From contig NC_019964.1 in assembly GCF_000328525.1 (NCBI RefSeq), positions 682,001 to 746,000 of the forward strand: a stretch of DNA of 64,000 bases, given 5' to 3'. The position numbers and the translations under genes are program-made. Of this stretch, positions 36,396 through 46,683 are shown one piece after another (the first letter of the stretch is position 1; each line of letters opens with the position of its first letter). The notes beneath the pieces were generated by a model. The model was given only the letters and a program-made list of their open reading frames with translations. It ran no database searches and was not told where the DNA came from. The DNA comes from Halovivax ruber XH-70. GTDB lineage: Archaea; Halobacteriota; Halobacteria; Halobacteriales; Natrialbaceae.

Positions 36396-38165
36396 ATGAC
36401 CGAGTACTTCGAGATTCACGAGCGCGACGGGCCGGCGCGCCTCGGCGAGTTTCGCCTCGCCGACCCGCGTCAGACCCCGGCGCTCGTCGACGATATCCTG
36501 GTCGACGGCGGCTCCGAGTGGGTCGCCGACCGCGACCGGCCCGACGGCGATCCGTCGGCGCTCACCGTCCTTCCGCACCGGGCGTTCCCGGGCGGCACCG
36601 CAGCCGAGGTCCGCGATTCGTTCGCGCCAGCGACTTCTGCCGTCGACTATCCGAGCGCGGCCGTGATCTCGAGCGAGTCGCCCGTCGACTACGGCGCCGA
36701 CGCGTACGTCCTCTCCGACGCCCAGTCGATCCGGGGTCACGGCGCCGCGTTCGCCGATGCCGTCGTCGACGTCCGTGAGACGGTCGCGACGGACGCGGCC
36801 GTGATCCTCTCCGGTGTCGCGACGCCGCGAAACGTCGCCGTGCTCGCCTCCGCCGGCGTCGACGGGGTCGATGCGGCACGTGCGACCGCCGAGGGAACTC
36901 GTGGGCGCTACCTGACGACCGAGGGCGACTACCCGCTCGACGAACTCGACGAACTCCCCTGTGCCTGTCCGGCCTGCCAGGGGCCGCGAGACGCGTTCAC
37001 GCGTGCGGACTGTGTCGACCACAACCGGAACGCCCTCGCCGCGGAACTCGCGACCGTTCGCCAGCGCATCCGATCGGGCCGGCTGCGGGACTACATCGAG
37101 GGGCAAGCCCGCCACGATCAGTGGCTCACGGCCGCGATGCGCGAGCTCGACGACCAGTGGGCCTACGTCGAGGAGCGCGCGCCGATCCTCCGGGAGGCCG
37201 AGATCGCGGCAACGACGAGCGACACGCTCCGACGTACCGAGATCCAGCGCTACGCCGACCGGGTGACGAGCCGATACCGGAACCGATTCAAGAATCCGCT
37301 CGTCCTCGTCCCCTGCTCGGCCAGAAAGCCCTACAGCGAATCACAGAGCCACGGCCAGTTCCACGACGTCATCCGGTGGCGCGCCCACCTCGTCTCGATG
37401 ACGAGTCCGATCGGCGTCGTCCCGCAGGAACTCGAGACGACCTATCCGGCCCAACACTACGACACCGTCGTCACCGGCCGCTGGAGCGCCGAGGAGATCG
37501 ACTTCGTCGCCAGCATCCTCCGTCGCTATCTGGAACGCAACGAGTACTCGAAGATCGTTGCCCACGTCCCCGACGAGGGCTATCGCGACGTCGTCGAGCG
37601 CGTCGAGACCGAACTCGACCTCGGCGATCGCGTCACCTACACCGTCCCCGAGGGCGGCCATCCGACGGACGACGAATCACTTTCGAATCTCGCCGATGCG
37701 CTCGACGGCGAGCTCAAATACTCGAAGCGCGAGCGCGAACACAACACCGTTCGCGCCATCGCCGACTACCTGCTCGGTGACGGGGCCGGCGACGCCCTCT
37801 TCGCGGACGTCGACCTGCAGACGACGAGCCGCTACCCCAAGATCCAGGTGCGCGACGGCGAGGAGACGCAACTCGCGACGATGGTTCCCCAGTACGGGAC
37901 GCTCTCCTTCACGCTCGACGGCGCTCGCCTGTGGGCCGACAGCGACGCACCCACGAAGCGGGTCGAGATCGACGGCTTCGTTCCGCACGGCAGCGTCCTC
38001 GCGCCGGGCATCGTCGACGCCGACGAGGAGATCCGTGTCGGTGACGAGGTGATCGTCGAAGGTCCGAAGGCGTTCGCCGTCGGTCGCGCGGAGATGTTTG
38101 GCCGCGAGATGGCCGAGAGTACGCGCGGCGAAGCCGTGGCGGTCCGTCACGTCGAGGAGTTGTAA
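36396..38165 (+). CDS. arcS: Archaeosine synthase alpha subunit (TgtA2/ArcS)
   Basis: 589 aa. It attacks the nitrile of preQ0 at tRNA position 15 to reach archaeosine. It has a decayed TGT-like N-terminal domain with a zinc site (CACPACQGP), then the ArcS core motif LVPCSARKPYSES near residue 305 and a C-terminal PUA domain (VAPGIVD-like LAPGIVDADEEIRVGDEV). tgtA is 2.8 kb upstream and the radical SAM partner is at 61.7 kb, so the pathway is complete in the window apart from preQ0 synthesis. Confidence 0.95.
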   Translation: MTEYFEIHERDGPARLGEFRLADPRQTPALVDDILVDGGSEWVADRDRPDGDPSALTVLPHRAFPGGTAAEVRDSFAPATSAVDYPSAAVISSESPVDYGADAYVLSDAQSIRGHGAAFADAVVDVRETVATDAAVILSGVATPRNVAVLASAGVDGVDAARATAEGTRGRYLTTEGDYPLDELDELPCACPACQGPRDAFTRADCVDHNRNALAAELATVRQRIRSGRLRDYIEGQARHDQWLTAAMRELDDQWAYVEERAPILREAEIAATTSDTLRRTEIQRYADRVTSRYRNRFKNPLVLVPCSARKPYSESQSHGQFHDVIRWRAHLVSMTSPIGVVPQELETTYPAQHYDTVVTGRWSAEEIDFVASILRRYLERNEYSKIVAHVPDEGYRDVVERVETELDLGDRVTYTVPEGGHPTDDESLSNLADALDGELKYSKREREHNTVRAIADYLLGDGAGDALFADVDLQTTSRYPKIQVRDGEETQLATMVPQYGTLSFTLDGARLWADSDAPTKRVEIDGFVPHGSVLAPGIVDADEEIRVGDEVIVEGPKAFAVGRAEMFGREMAESTRGEAVAVRHVEEL

Positions 38166-38201
38166 CTGCCGCTGCCAGCCGCTGTACTCTCTCGCGGAAT
38201 C

Positions 38202-38418
38202 TATATAGATATACGTTACTCACCGATTCTCTCACGTCGCTTTTGATATACCCCCGGAATTTCTCCTATCCTCGATCACCGCATATTGACGTTCCGTTCT
38301 CGAGGAGGCGTTCTGGGCTGGATACTGGGCCTGTGGGCCGGGTATCGGTCCGATCCCCCCCGTTGTACTGGCTGCTACGGACGGCTCTATAGCACTTCGG
38401 ATTCGGATATATAGATAT
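38202..38418. promoter_or_regulatory. Promoter region of the pst operon with 11-bp direct repeat
   Basis: TATATAGATAT occurs at 38202-38212 and again at 38408-38418, 206 bp apart. The second copy is 40-50 bp before pstS and may itself hold the TATA element; the first may be a distal control site. Phosphate-responsive boxes are known before haloarchaeal pst operons, but I cannot verify a match to them. Confidence 0.4.
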
Positions 38419-38457
38419 TAGCATTCTACTTAACCCATCCCGGGAGACGCACAGGTG

Positions 38458-39447
38458 ATGTCCGACGACAGATTCGGGCGGTTCACTGGTGGTGTATCGC
38501 GGCGGAACTTCATCGCGGCAGCAGGTGCGGTCGGCGCCGTGTCGGTTGCAGGCTGTTCGGAAACCGAGGGGGACGAAGGCGAGGGCGACCTTTCCGGCAA
38601 CATCCGAATCTCCGGAAGCAGTACGGTCTATCCCGTGGCGACGGCAGTTGGCGAGCTGTTCAAAGAAGAGCAGCCGGAGGTCACGATTGACCTCAGCAAG
38701 GACGGGAGTTCCGGCGGCTTCGAGAACGTGTTCATCCCCGGCGACGCGGACATAAACAATGCGAGTCGAGCCATTAAAGAGGAAGAGATCCAGGCGTGTC
38801 AGGACAACGGTTTCGAACCCGTCGAGTTCGAAGTCGCCAAGGACGCCCTGACCGTCGTCGTCAATAACGACAACGAGTTCATCGACTCACTGACCTACGA
38901 CGAACTCGAGGCCATCTGGACGCCCGACGACACACCCGAGACGTGGGCCGACGTCAACGCCGACTGGCCCGACGAGGAAATCGAACTGTTCGGCCCGGCA
39001 TCGACGTCGGGGACGTTCGACTACTTCACCGAGACGATTCTCGGCGAAGCCGGCCGGATTCGCTCCGACTTTACCGGCACCGAGGAGGACGACCAGATTG
39101 CGGAGGGCGTCCAGGGCAACGAGTTCGCACTTGGCTATCTGCCGTTCGCCTACTACATGAACAACCCCGACGAGACGGTCGCCGTGCCGCTGGCCGCCAC
39201 CGAGAGCGAGGACCCCGTCGAGCCGAGCCTCGATGCGGCGTCGACCGGCGAGTACGCGCTCGCCCGCCCGCTGTTCTTCTACGCTAACAGCGAGAAGGTC
39301 GCCGAGAAGGAGCACCTTCAGGAGTTCATCCGGTTCTACATCGACAAGACGACGGACAAGAAACTGATGGCGGAACGCATCGGCTACGTCCAATCCTCCG
39401 AAGATCGCGCCACGGAGAACATCGAGAAACTGGAAGAGTATCTCTGA
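38458..39447 (+). CDS. pstS: Phosphate ABC transporter substrate-binding lipoprotein
   Basis: 329 aa. Tat-lipoprotein signal SRRNFIAAAGAVGAVSVAGC anchors it outside the membrane. The mature part has the phosphate loop ISGSSTVYPVATA, the NASRAIKEEE segment and GPASTSGTFDYF, which line the phosphate site in PstS. It starts the operon pstS-pstC-pstA-pstB-phoU-regulator, all on the plus strand. A GTG at 38455 is also possible. Confidence 0.95.
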   Translation: MSDDRFGRFTGGVSRRNFIAAAGAVGAVSVAGCSETEGDEGEGDLSGNIRISGSSTVYPVATAVGELFKEEQPEVTIDLSKDGSSGGFENVFIPGDADINNASRAIKEEEIQACQDNGFEPVEFEVAKDALTVVVNNDNEFIDSLTYDELEAIWTPDDTPETWADVNADWPDEEIELFGPASTSGTFDYFTETILGEAGRIRSDFTGTEEDDQIAEGVQGNEFALGYLPFAYYMNNPDETVAVPLAATESEDPVEPSLDAASTGEYALARPLFFYANSEKVAEKEHLQEFIRFYIDKTTDKKLMAERIGYVQSSEDRATENIEKLEEYL

Positions 39448-39509
39448 GGAACGCGATCCGCATGACTTCGGTTTCCAATCCGATTGTAAATTAATTATTG
39501 AGAAATAAG

Positions 39510-40502
39510 ATGGGTAACGAAATACACGTTCTACAGCGCGAGGGGATTGCGGTCCAGAAGGAGCGCCTCTACCGATACCTTTTGACCGGGTGTGCGCTCT
39601 TGACGCTGGGGGTGACACTGGGTATCGTCCTCGCGCTGTTGTTCGAGACGATTACGTTCTTTACGGAGGTATCGCTGATCGAGTATCTGACCGGCACTGA
39701 CTGGAGCCCCATGATCGGGGAGCAGTCCTACGGTGTGTTGCCGCTGATCAGCGGCACGCTCACGGTGACGATCGTCTCCGCGATGATCGCGCTGCCGATC
39801 GGGCTCGCCATCGCCATCTACCTCAGCGAGTACGCGACACAGCGCGTTAGATCGGTGTTGAAACCGGCACTCGAAATCCTGGCCGGGATTCCGACCGTCA
39901 TCTACGGCTACTTCGCGCTCGTGTACCTGACCCCGATCCTGGACAAACCGTTGCCGCTGACGATCCCGATACTACCATCGTGGCTTCCGGTAGTACCGGA
40001 GTTCTCGGTCACCATGCCGTCACTAGGGACGTTCAACGCGTTGTCGGCGTCGGTGGTCGTCGGTGTCATGATCATCCCGATGGTCTCCTCGATCAGCGAG
40101 GATGCACTGAGCGCAGTCCCGGATAGCCTCCGGAACGCAGCCTACGGGCTCGGGTCGACGAAGTTCGACGTTTCGACGAAAGTGGTCGTGCCCGCAGCCA
40201 CGTCGGGGATCATCTCATCGTACGTGCTCGCCATCTCGCGGGCCATCGGTGAGACGATGGCGGTCACCATCGCCATGGGAACGAGTCCGCGCATGCCGTC
40301 GTTCCCGAACCTCCTCGACAACCTCGCACAGGGCGGCCAGCCGATCACGGCGGCAATGGTCGAGATCGCGAACGCCGAGAATCGCGGCGGCGTCCTGTTC
40401 GAGTCGATGTTCGCGCTCGGGCTGACGCTGTTCGTGATGACGCTCGTGATGAACGTCCTCGCCGAGTTCGTGCGGCGACGCTATCGGGAGGTGTACGACT
40501 GA
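39510..40502 (+). CDS. pstC: Phosphate ABC transporter permease PstC
   Basis: 330 aa with six predicted spans. The coupling EAA loop (DSLRNAAYGLGSTKFDVSTKVVVPAA) and the following ISRAIGETMAV are classic for Pst permeases. It works with PstA as the membrane channel. The 62-bp gap after pstS is the longest in the operon; the start is ATG 39510, with TTG 39498 open upstream. Its stop overlaps the pstA start. Confidence 0.95.
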   Translation: MGNEIHVLQREGIAVQKERLYRYLLTGCALLTLGVTLGIVLALLFETITFFTEVSLIEYLTGTDWSPMIGEQSYGVLPLISGTLTVTIVSAMIALPIGLAIAIYLSEYATQRVRSVLKPALEILAGIPTVIYGYFALVYLTPILDKPLPLTIPILPSWLPVVPEFSVTMPSLGTFNALSASVVVGVMIIPMVSSISEDALSAVPDSLRNAAYGLGSTKFDVSTKVVVPAATSGIISSYVLAISRAIGETMAVTIAMGTSPRMPSFPNLLDNLAQGGQPITAAMVEIANAENRGGVLFESMFALGLTLFVMTLVMNVLAEFVRRRYREVYD

Positions 40503-42130
40503 TGGCGGCCGAAACTGGCTCCCCGCCGACCTTCGAGGCCGACAGGGAACTCTGGTGGCGCCGCGTCAAGGGGCGACTCTTCGAGGGGGCGCTCGTCGTC
40601 GCGACACTGTTCGGGCTGCTAGCGCTCGTCGCGCTGTTCGTCCTCATCGGCGCCGATGCGTTCGGCGTCGACGCGGCCTCGCCGGAGTGGTATCTCGTCT
40701 ACCTCGGCACGCTTGTCGGGCCGATCGGCGCGTACACGCTGTACGTCCGTCGACGGCCGGCGATGGCGGAGGTTAATGCGCGGTCGTACGTCGTCGTCTT
40801 CGGCTGTCTCGCGTTCAGCCTGGTCGCCTTCGCCGTTCCGGACGCGCTCGGCCCCCGCGACGTCGGCATTCACACGGTCTTCACGCTCGGTCCGCCCGCA
40901 TTCGTCCTCGCGTACGCGCGTCTCGTCGGCGAGAACCAGTACACGGGGCCGGCTATTCCGATATCGACGTTACTCGGCCTGCTCGCGGGCTTTCTCCTTT
41001 ACGACCTCGTCGCTCCGGTCGTCGCACTGGCCGCTGACTGGGTCCTATACGCGATTTTCGTGCCGATCTCCGTCGCGTTGATACTCGGCGAGATCGCTCG
41101 CCGGCGCCGGTCGCAGCGAGCAGCCGTCGTGACCGTGTCGGCCGTGCTCGGAGCCGTCGGTCTCACCGTCGTCGTCGCGTTGGTGCGTGGCGTCGACCCG
41201 TCGCTGTGGCTCGTCCTCGTCGGCGGGTTCGTGGCACCGGTCGCCTTCTTCACCGTCGACACGCTCCACCACAACCGTAACGGAGCAGCCGGGCTGCTCG
41301 GCCCGTACGTTCTCGTCGGCGGCATGCTCGCCGGGGCGTGGCTCGTGAGCTTCTTCGATGTCTCCTCGATTGAGACGTGGTTGACGCCGACACTGCTGCT
41401 GGATAGCTGGTCGGACTTTCGGCCCAGACAGGCCGGAATCTACCCGCAGTTGATCGGATCCATCGTGTTGGTGGGGCTGATGGCGCTGCTGGCGTTCCCC
41501 GTCGGCGTCGGGGCAGCGATCTATCTAGAGGAGTACGCCGCTTCTACCGGGTGGCGTGGCCGACTCGCGAGCGTGTTGGACGTCAATATCTCGAACCTTG
41601 CCGGCGTCCCGTCGGTCGTCTATGGCCTGCTCGGCCTCGCGCTATTCCGCCAGGGATTCGGCCTGACGCCGGGCATTCTCATCGCCGGCGCGGTGACGCT
41701 CGGCCTCCTGATTTTGCCGATCGTCATCGTCGCCGCACAGGAAGCGCTCCGATCCGTCCCCGACGAGTACCGCAACGCATCGTACGGGCTCGGCGCGAGC
41801 CGCTGGCAGACGGTGCGGAACGTCGTCCTCCCCGAGGCGGTTCCCGGTATCCTGACCGGGACGATTCTCGCGCTGGGACGCGCGATCGGGGAGACGGCGC
41901 CGCTCGTGATGCTCGCCATCGCGACCACGCGCTTCTCGCCCCCGGACGGTATCTTCTCCGGCGCGACCGCACTGCCACTTCAGATCTTCGCCGCGAAGGG
42001 CAACAACATCCCCGAGTACCGGACGGGCGTCGTCGCTGCGGCTGCCGTCGTCCTGCTTGCGTTGATGTTGCTGATGAACGCGGCGGCGATCCTGATCAGG
42101 AACCGGTACCAGAAGCGAGACAAATCATGA
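40502..42130 (+). CDS. pstA: Phosphate ABC transporter permease PstA, with large membrane insert
   Basis: 542 aa, against about 280-300 for a typical PstA. The first span (residues ~28-52) and the last ~260 residues are normal: [26 protein letters not shown], the EAA loop [16 protein letters not shown] and [10 protein letters not shown]. Between them, residues ~60-280 hold roughly eight more hydrophobic segments not needed for transport. The insert lies where the first extracellular loop normally is. ATGA-type overlaps join it to pstC and pstB. Confidence 0.93.
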   Translation: MAAETGSPPTFEADRELWWRRVKGRLFEGALVVATLFGLLALVALFVLIGADAFGVDAASPEWYLVYLGTLVGPIGAYTLYVRRRPAMAEVNARSYVVVFGCLAFSLVAFAVPDALGPRDVGIHTVFTLGPPAFVLAYARLVGENQYTGPAIPISTLLGLLAGFLLYDLVAPVVALAADWVLYAIFVPISVALILGEIARRRRSQRAAVVTVSAVLGAVGLTVVVALVRGVDPSLWLVLVGGFVAPVAFFTVDTLHHNRNGAAGLLGPYVLVGGMLAGAWLVSFFDVSSIETWLTPTLLLDSWSDFRPRQAGIYPQLIGSIVLVGLMALLAFPVGVGAAIYLEEYAASTGWRGRLASVLDVNISNLAGVPSVVYGLLGLALFRQGFGLTPGILIAGAVTLGLLILPIVIVAAQEALRSVPDEYRNASYGLGASRWQTVRNVVLPEAVPGILTGTILALGRAIGETAPLVMLAIATTRFSPPDGIFSGATALPLQIFAAKGNNIPEYRTGVVAAAAVVLLALMLLMNAAAILIRNRYQKRDKS

Positions 42131-43032
42131 GCAAGAACGACATTGACGACGCGACAGTACAGCCAGTCGACGACGGCGGAACCGTCGGTGATGGACAGCA
42201 GTCGACAGGGGAGGGTCAACGGCCGACCGGCGACGGAGCACCCCAGTTCGACACGAACGTCTCGTACCGCGAGCGCAGGTCGACCCCTTCGGTCGTCGAG
42301 GTGCGAGACCTGAATGTCTACTACGGCGACGAGCAGGCGCTCGAGAACGTTGAGATGACGATCCCACGCCAGCAGGTGACCGCGATGATCGGTCCGTCGG
42401 GTTGTGGGAAGTCGACGTTCCTCCGCTGTCTCAACCGGATGAACGACCTCGTCGAGGCCGCCCGTATTGAGGGTGAGGTCCTGCTGGAGGGAACGAACCT
42501 CTACGGCGACGACGTCGACCCCGTCGTGTTGCGTCGCCGAATCGGCATGGTGTTCCAGCAACCGAACCCGTTCCCGAAGAGCATCTACGACAACGTCGCG
42601 TTCGGCCTCCGCGTCCAGAACAAGACGGTCACTGACGAAATCATCGAGCGGGCGTTGAAGCGGGCCGCGCTCTGGGACGAAGTAAAGGACAAGCTCCACC
42701 GGAGCGCACTCGATCTCTCGGGCGGCCAGCAACAGCGCCTCTGCATCGCCCGCGCTATCGCGGTCGACCCCGACGTCATCCTCATGGACGAGCCTGCGAG
42801 TGCGCTCGACCCGGTTGCCACCTCGAAGATCGAGGACCTGATCGAGGCACTCGCCGAGGACTACACCGTCGTCATCGTCACCCACAACATGCAGCAGGCT
42901 GCCCGGATCTCCGACAAGACGGCCGTCTTCCTCACCGGTGGCGAGCTCGTCGAGTTCGACGACACCAACAAAATCTTCGAGAACCCCGAACACGACCGCG
43001 TCGAGGATTACATCTCCGGGAAGTTTGGGTGA
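42127..43032 (+). CDS. pstB: Phosphate ABC transporter ATPase
   Basis: 301 aa. After a ~45-residue disordered Gly/Asp/Thr-rich N-terminus come [10 protein letters not shown], Walker [21 protein letters not shown], the Q-loop VFQQPNPFP, signature LSGGQQQR, Walker [14 protein letters not shown] and the switch His in [13 protein letters not shown]. All sites are intact. The stop overlaps the phoU start (GTGA). Confidence 0.97.
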   Translation: MSKNDIDDATVQPVDDGGTVGDGQQSTGEGQRPTGDGAPQFDTNVSYRERRSTPSVVEVRDLNVYYGDEQALENVEMTIPRQQVTAMIGPSGCGKSTFLRCLNRMNDLVEAARIEGEVLLEGTNLYGDDVDPVVLRRRIGMVFQQPNPFPKSIYDNVAFGLRVQNKTVTDEIIERALKRAALWDEVKDKLHRSALDLSGGQQQRLCIARAIAVDPDVILMDEPASALDPVATSKIEDLIEALAEDYTVVIVTHNMQQAARISDKTAVFLTGGELVEFDDTNKIFENPEHDRVEDYISGKFG

Positions 43033-43715
43033 TCTCAGTGTCACGAAACTCCTACCAGGACGACCTCGATCGGCTTCGGTCGGACGTCCTCACGATGAGC
43101 GATCTCGTCTGTGACCGACTGCGACTCGCGCTCGACGCGTTCGAATCCCGCGACGGCGAACTTGCCCAGCGCGTGGTCACGGGCGATCACGAGATCAACG
43201 ACCAGTACCTCGATATCGAGGGCGACTGTATCGACCTGCTGGCGCTCCAGCAACCGGTCGCGAGCGACCTGCGGTTCGTCGTTGCATCGTTCAAGATCAT
43301 CACCGACCTCGAACGGATCGCCGATCTGGCGACCAACCTCGCACAGTACACCCTCGATGCCGACCGCGTGCGGTTTCCCGAGATCGACGCCGTCCGGATC
43401 GGCGAGGCGACGGTCGAGATGGTCGAAGACGCGGCGGTGGCCTACGCCGAGGGTGACGGGGCCACGCCCCGTGAAATCGCCGCCCGCGACGACGAGATCG
43501 ACGACCGGTGTCGACGGGCGAACGAGGTCGTGGTCCGCAACCTGTTGTCCGCCGGCGTGGCCGTCGACGCGCCGGAATCCGTCGAACCCGTTCTGGCGGA
43601 CGTCTCGCGGGTCCTGCTGACGATTCGCGACCTCGAACGGGTGGGTGACCACGCGGTCAACATCGCGGCCCGGACCCTGTACATGGTCGAAAATGACGAC
43701 GAACTGCTGTACTGA
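43029..43715 (+). CDS. phoU: Phosphate signalling protein PhoU
   Basis: 228 aa. Two three-helix repeats are seen, each with the metal motif ([15 protein letters not shown] near residue 95 and [15 protein letters not shown] near residue 205). PhoU binds metal clusters and restrains phosphate uptake by contact with PstB. It starts with GTG at the pstB stop; a second GTG at 43038 is possible. Confidence 0.95.
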   Translation: MISVSRNSYQDDLDRLRSDVLTMSDLVCDRLRLALDAFESRDGELAQRVVTGDHEINDQYLDIEGDCIDLLALQQPVASDLRFVVASFKIITDLERIADLATNLAQYTLDADRVRFPEIDAVRIGEATVEMVEDAAVAYAEGDGATPREIAARDDEIDDRCRRANEVVVRNLLSAGVAVDAPESVEPVLADVSRVLLTIRDLERVGDHAVNIAARTLYMVENDDELLY

Positions 43716-43727
43716 TCAACCGAATCA

Positions 43728-44711
43728 ATGAGCACCGAGATGTCAGACGCCGTCGAGCGGACCGTTCAGCTGGCCGGGAACTCGACCTTCGTCGTTTCCC
43801 TCCCGAAGACGTGGGCGCTCGAACAGGGGATCGAACGCGGCGCGTCGATCCGCCTCTACCCGCACGACGACCGGCTCGTCCTCGCGCCGGAGGCGCTCGA
43901 ACCGGCGGCGCGTTCGACCCGCATCGACGCCGAGTCGGCGGACGCCTCGCTGGTACTCTCTCGCGTTCGGGACGCCTACGCTGCGGGGTGCGGGCGGATC
44001 GCGGTCGTCGACGCTGCGGCCATCGACCCGCCACTCCGGCGCGATCTGTCGACTCTGGTCGCCGAACTGATCGGTCTCGAGATCCACCGGGAATCCGAAA
44101 CCGAACTCGTCGCGACGGACCTCCTCGACGCGGCCGATGTCTCGCTCGCCCAGACGGTGTCCCAGATCCGCCACCGCACGAACTCGGCGTACGACGCGGC
44201 GATCGAGGCCCTGGTTGCAGACGATGCTGCGTTCACGACTCGCGCCCTGGATTTGTCCGACGATGTCGATCGACTGGTTGCGTTCGTGTGCCGCGGCTTC
44301 CGCCGTGGCCTGGCCGACGTGACGGAACTCGACCGGCTCGGCGCCGATCGGACCGCCGCGTTCACGCACTACCGGACGGCCCGATCTCTCTCCCGGCTCG
44401 TCGACGAGGTCAAACGGATCGCGACCGCCGCCGCTCGCCAGTCGAGTCCACCGGAACCGCCGATACGGGAGGCCTTCGAGCCGGCCGACGAAGCGGTTCG
44501 GGCCGTCCTGGATCCGGCACTCGCCGGCCGGCCCGAACCCGTCCTGGATCGGTACGCTCGCGCCACGACCGAGGTAGCGGCGCTGTCGGAAGTGGCACGC
44601 GCGTCGGACGCCGTCCGCTACGAACTCGTCGCCGACTCCCTTCACCGGATCGCCGCCGCCGCTCGTTCGGCCTCGGAGGCGATCGACGCGGCCGACGGTG
44701 ATTGTTGCTGA
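43728..44711 (+). CDS. AbrB-PhoU fusion regulator of the pst operon
   Basis: 327 aa. The N-terminus (residues ~8-50: RTVQLAGNSTFVVSLPKTWALEQGI and then IRLYPHDDRLVLAPE) is an AbrB/SpoVT beta-barrel that binds DNA. Residues ~110-325 are PhoU-like helices but the metal motifs are weak. A DNA-binding PhoU at the end of the pst operon is likely the phosphate-responsive regulator. It is 12 bp behind phoU. Confidence 0.88.
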   Translation: MSTEMSDAVERTVQLAGNSTFVVSLPKTWALEQGIERGASIRLYPHDDRLVLAPEALEPAARSTRIDAESADASLVLSRVRDAYAAGCGRIAVVDAAAIDPPLRRDLSTLVAELIGLEIHRESETELVATDLLDAADVSLAQTVSQIRHRTNSAYDAAIEALVADDAAFTTRALDLSDDVDRLVAFVCRGFRRGLADVTELDRLGADRTAAFTHYRTARSLSRLVDEVKRIATAAARQSSPPEPPIREAFEPADEAVRAVLDPALAGRPEPVLDRYARATTEVAALSEVARASDAVRYELVADSLHRIAAAARSASEAIDAADGDCC

Positions 44712-44876
44712 GACATTCGGCGGGCCGTGCCGCGATGGTCCGATCGTCGCCTGTTGACACCGTAACAGGATTCGCGAGCGCGTCTTCGCGCCACGGCGCA
44801 TCGAGGTACCCGCGTCGGATCGTCGGCGGATCGAGTACCCCGGCGAACGTATCCCTACATAGTCTCCCGTACGCCT

Positions 44877-44884
44877 CATATAAC
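44877..44884 (+). promoter_or_regulatory. TATA box of the following hypothetical gene
   Basis: CATATAAC, about 36 nt before the GTG at 44917, in a short AT-rich pocket after the phosphate operon. It marks the following gene as a new transcription unit. Confidence 0.5.
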
Positions 44885-44916
44885 GGCTTAACAAGCCCCA
44901 GAAAGCCGGTACAGAT

Positions 44917-45696
44917 GTGAATGAATCGACCCGCTCGCCGGCGAACCCCGTCGACCGAATGGTGGCGGCGAAACGAGCACTCAGGGGAGAGCGGCGCCGT
45001 CTTTTGGCGGAAGCCCGCGCGTTCGAGACGTTCCTGGACGCGGTCGACGATGTCCCGGTCGCGACGTCGCCGACGACTGGTGGCGGGCAGTTCCTCGTTG
45101 GATCGGGCGCGGATCGATCCGGCGCCGCGGCGGTCAGGCGGGCCTACGAAGATACTGTCATGGATGTCTTTCACTACGCAGCCGACTACGACGACACGTA
45201 TCCCGACAGCATCGCGGCCGAGTTCGGTCCGGACGTGGCGTCCGCGCTGCTAGCGGGCCCCTTCACCGACCTGTGCAAACGCGCGGTCCGCACGGCGGCG
45301 AGCGATGCGCGAGACCGTCGAACCCGATTTCTGGCCACTCTCGACGACGAACGGCACTCTCTCGAGGTGGCCGAACGGCCGATTCGTCAACTCTCGACGG
45401 GCCTCGAATCGCTCGCCGCGTCGTCCTCGTCACGTGACCCGTTCGACGACCGCGACGCGGTTCGCTCGACGCTCGTCACGATGGAGCGACGCTGCAAGTC
45501 CGTCGCGGCCGATCGACAGGAAGCGATCCAGGAGCACGCGCTCACCGGTAGCTGGCGGGTAGACACCAGCCACGTTCAGGAGTACCTCTACGCCGATCTC
45601 GAGTCGACATATCCGGTTCTCGCGACTGTCGCCGACATACTCTCCCGAATCGAGCGGCGCTACGAGTGCGACGAACGCCCCCTCGCCCGTGCCTGA
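44917..45696 (+). CDS. Haloarchaeal coiled-coil hypothetical protein (DUF7260-like)
   Basis: 259 aa, almost all helical and rich in Arg/Asp/Glu. It begins with a long helix (VDRMVAAKRALRGERRRLLAEARAFETFLDAV) and later has VRRAYEDTVMDVFHYAADYDDTYP, which I recall from a widespread haloarchaeal family without known function. No membrane span. It starts with GTG. Confidence 0.75.
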   Translation: MNESTRSPANPVDRMVAAKRALRGERRRLLAEARAFETFLDAVDDVPVATSPTTGGGQFLVGSGADRSGAAAVRRAYEDTVMDVFHYAADYDDTYPDSIAAEFGPDVASALLAGPFTDLCKRAVRTAASDARDRRTRFLATLDDERHSLEVAERPIRQLSTGLESLAASSSSRDPFDDRDAVRSTLVTMERRCKSVAADRQEAIQEHALTGSWRVDTSHVQEYLYADLESTYPVLATVADILSRIERRYECDERPLARA

Positions 45697-45981
45697 GACG
45701 TCCCCGCTTGGCCGCTCACCCTCGCGTTCCGGTGGGCCGTCCACCTGGTAACCGTTTGGCCGCCGATTTCTCCCTGTCGACCGCTCGATTTCCGTTTGTC
45801 CGGTCCGACGACGTTCGTCCGCCTGGTTCGCCGCCGTCGATTCCGCACTCGCGTCGTTGCCACCCGAGCTGCGTCGGCTGCGCGCTCTGATCGGTCCGGA
45901 TCACTCAATAGTCCTCTTAGCAGTCGTTTTTACCCCGCTCCCGATACCCGAAATCGGAGTGGTCGCACGCCCCGGAGTTCC

Positions 45982-46200
45982 ATGACAGCCGACAGCCACA
46001 CGCGGGGAAACCCGACCGACCAGATAGTGGACGATGGCCCAGCCCACGCCCCGGTCGATCTCGTCTCGACGGTCGTCCGGAACGACGCCGCCCCGGACCG
46101 ACGCACCGTGTACCCGCGTCAGTGTTACGAGTGGGCGCGCCTGACGGCGTGGCTCTCCGCGGACGACGAGGTGTTTCTGGCCCTCGACGAGTGCCGGTGA
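45982..46200 (+). CDS. Small haloarchaeal hypothetical protein (DUF7511-like)
   Basis: 72 aa. The core LVSTVVRNDAAPDRRTVYP followed by YEWARLTAWLSADDEVFLAL is a pattern I recall from many small haloarchaeal proteins. There is one Cys (QCYEW) and one at the end. No function is known. The 285 bp before it hold nothing but a TATA-like GTTTTTAC near 45926. Confidence 0.7.
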   Translation: MTADSHTRGNPTDQIVDDGPAHAPVDLVSTVVRNDAAPDRRTVYPRQCYEWARLTAWLSADDEVFLALDECR

Positions 46201-46251
46201 GCGGCTTCCTACTGGGTCTGCACGTCACCGGCGCACATCGACCCGAACATC

Positions 46252-46258
46252 TATATGA
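46252..46258 (+). promoter_or_regulatory. TATA box of the arsenic operon
   Basis: TATATGA, 27-33 nt before the arsR ATG at 46285; the mRNA is probably leaderless. Between them lies the near repeat TCAGATATTCAGATACT (46267-46283), a candidate ArsR site. Confidence 0.55.
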
Positions 46259-46284
46259 GGGCCTGTTCAGATATTCAGATACTG

Positions 46285-46683
46285 ATGCCCCAGTCATCCT
46301 CGCTCCGTCGATTGCTCGAAACACAACTCGACGAGTGCTGTGACGCGGACGTCGCCGACCGCGTGCGCGAACTCGAGTCGCTCGACGAGGCGGTTCCGAC
46401 CGACCCGTCGGCCGATCTCGACGCACTCTCGACGCTCGGCAACGAGACCCGCTACCGACTCGTCTCGTTGCTCGTCGCAGCGGCGGACGAACTCTGTGTC
46501 TGTGAACTGTCACCGCTGGTCGACGTCAGCGACAGCGCGATCAGCCACGCGCTGTCGGACCTGACCGACGCGGGGCTCGTCACCCGACGGAAGGAGGGTA
46601 CCTGGCGGTACTACCGTTCGACCGAACGTGCCGAAGTACTCGTCGCCGCGCTCGATGCGACGCGGGGTGAAGGGAGTGACTGA
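46285..46683 (+). CDS. arsR: ArsR-family metalloid-responsive repressor
   Basis: 132 aa. The winged helix is LGNETRYRLVSLLVAAADELCVCELSPLVDVSDSAISHAL and a wing (RKEGTWRYYRST). The Cys-Val-Cys in the third-helix site ELCVCELS is the classic As(III)/Sb(III) site of ArsR. The N-terminus adds a vicinal Cys pair (DECCD). It is the first gene of the operon and likely represses it until arsenite binds. Its stop overlaps arsC. Confidence 0.93.
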   Translation: MPQSSSLRRLLETQLDECCDADVADRVRELESLDEAVPTDPSADLDALSTLGNETRYRLVSLLVAAADELCVCELSPLVDVSDSAISHALSDLTDAGLVTRRKEGTWRYYRSTERAEVLVAALDATRGEGSD

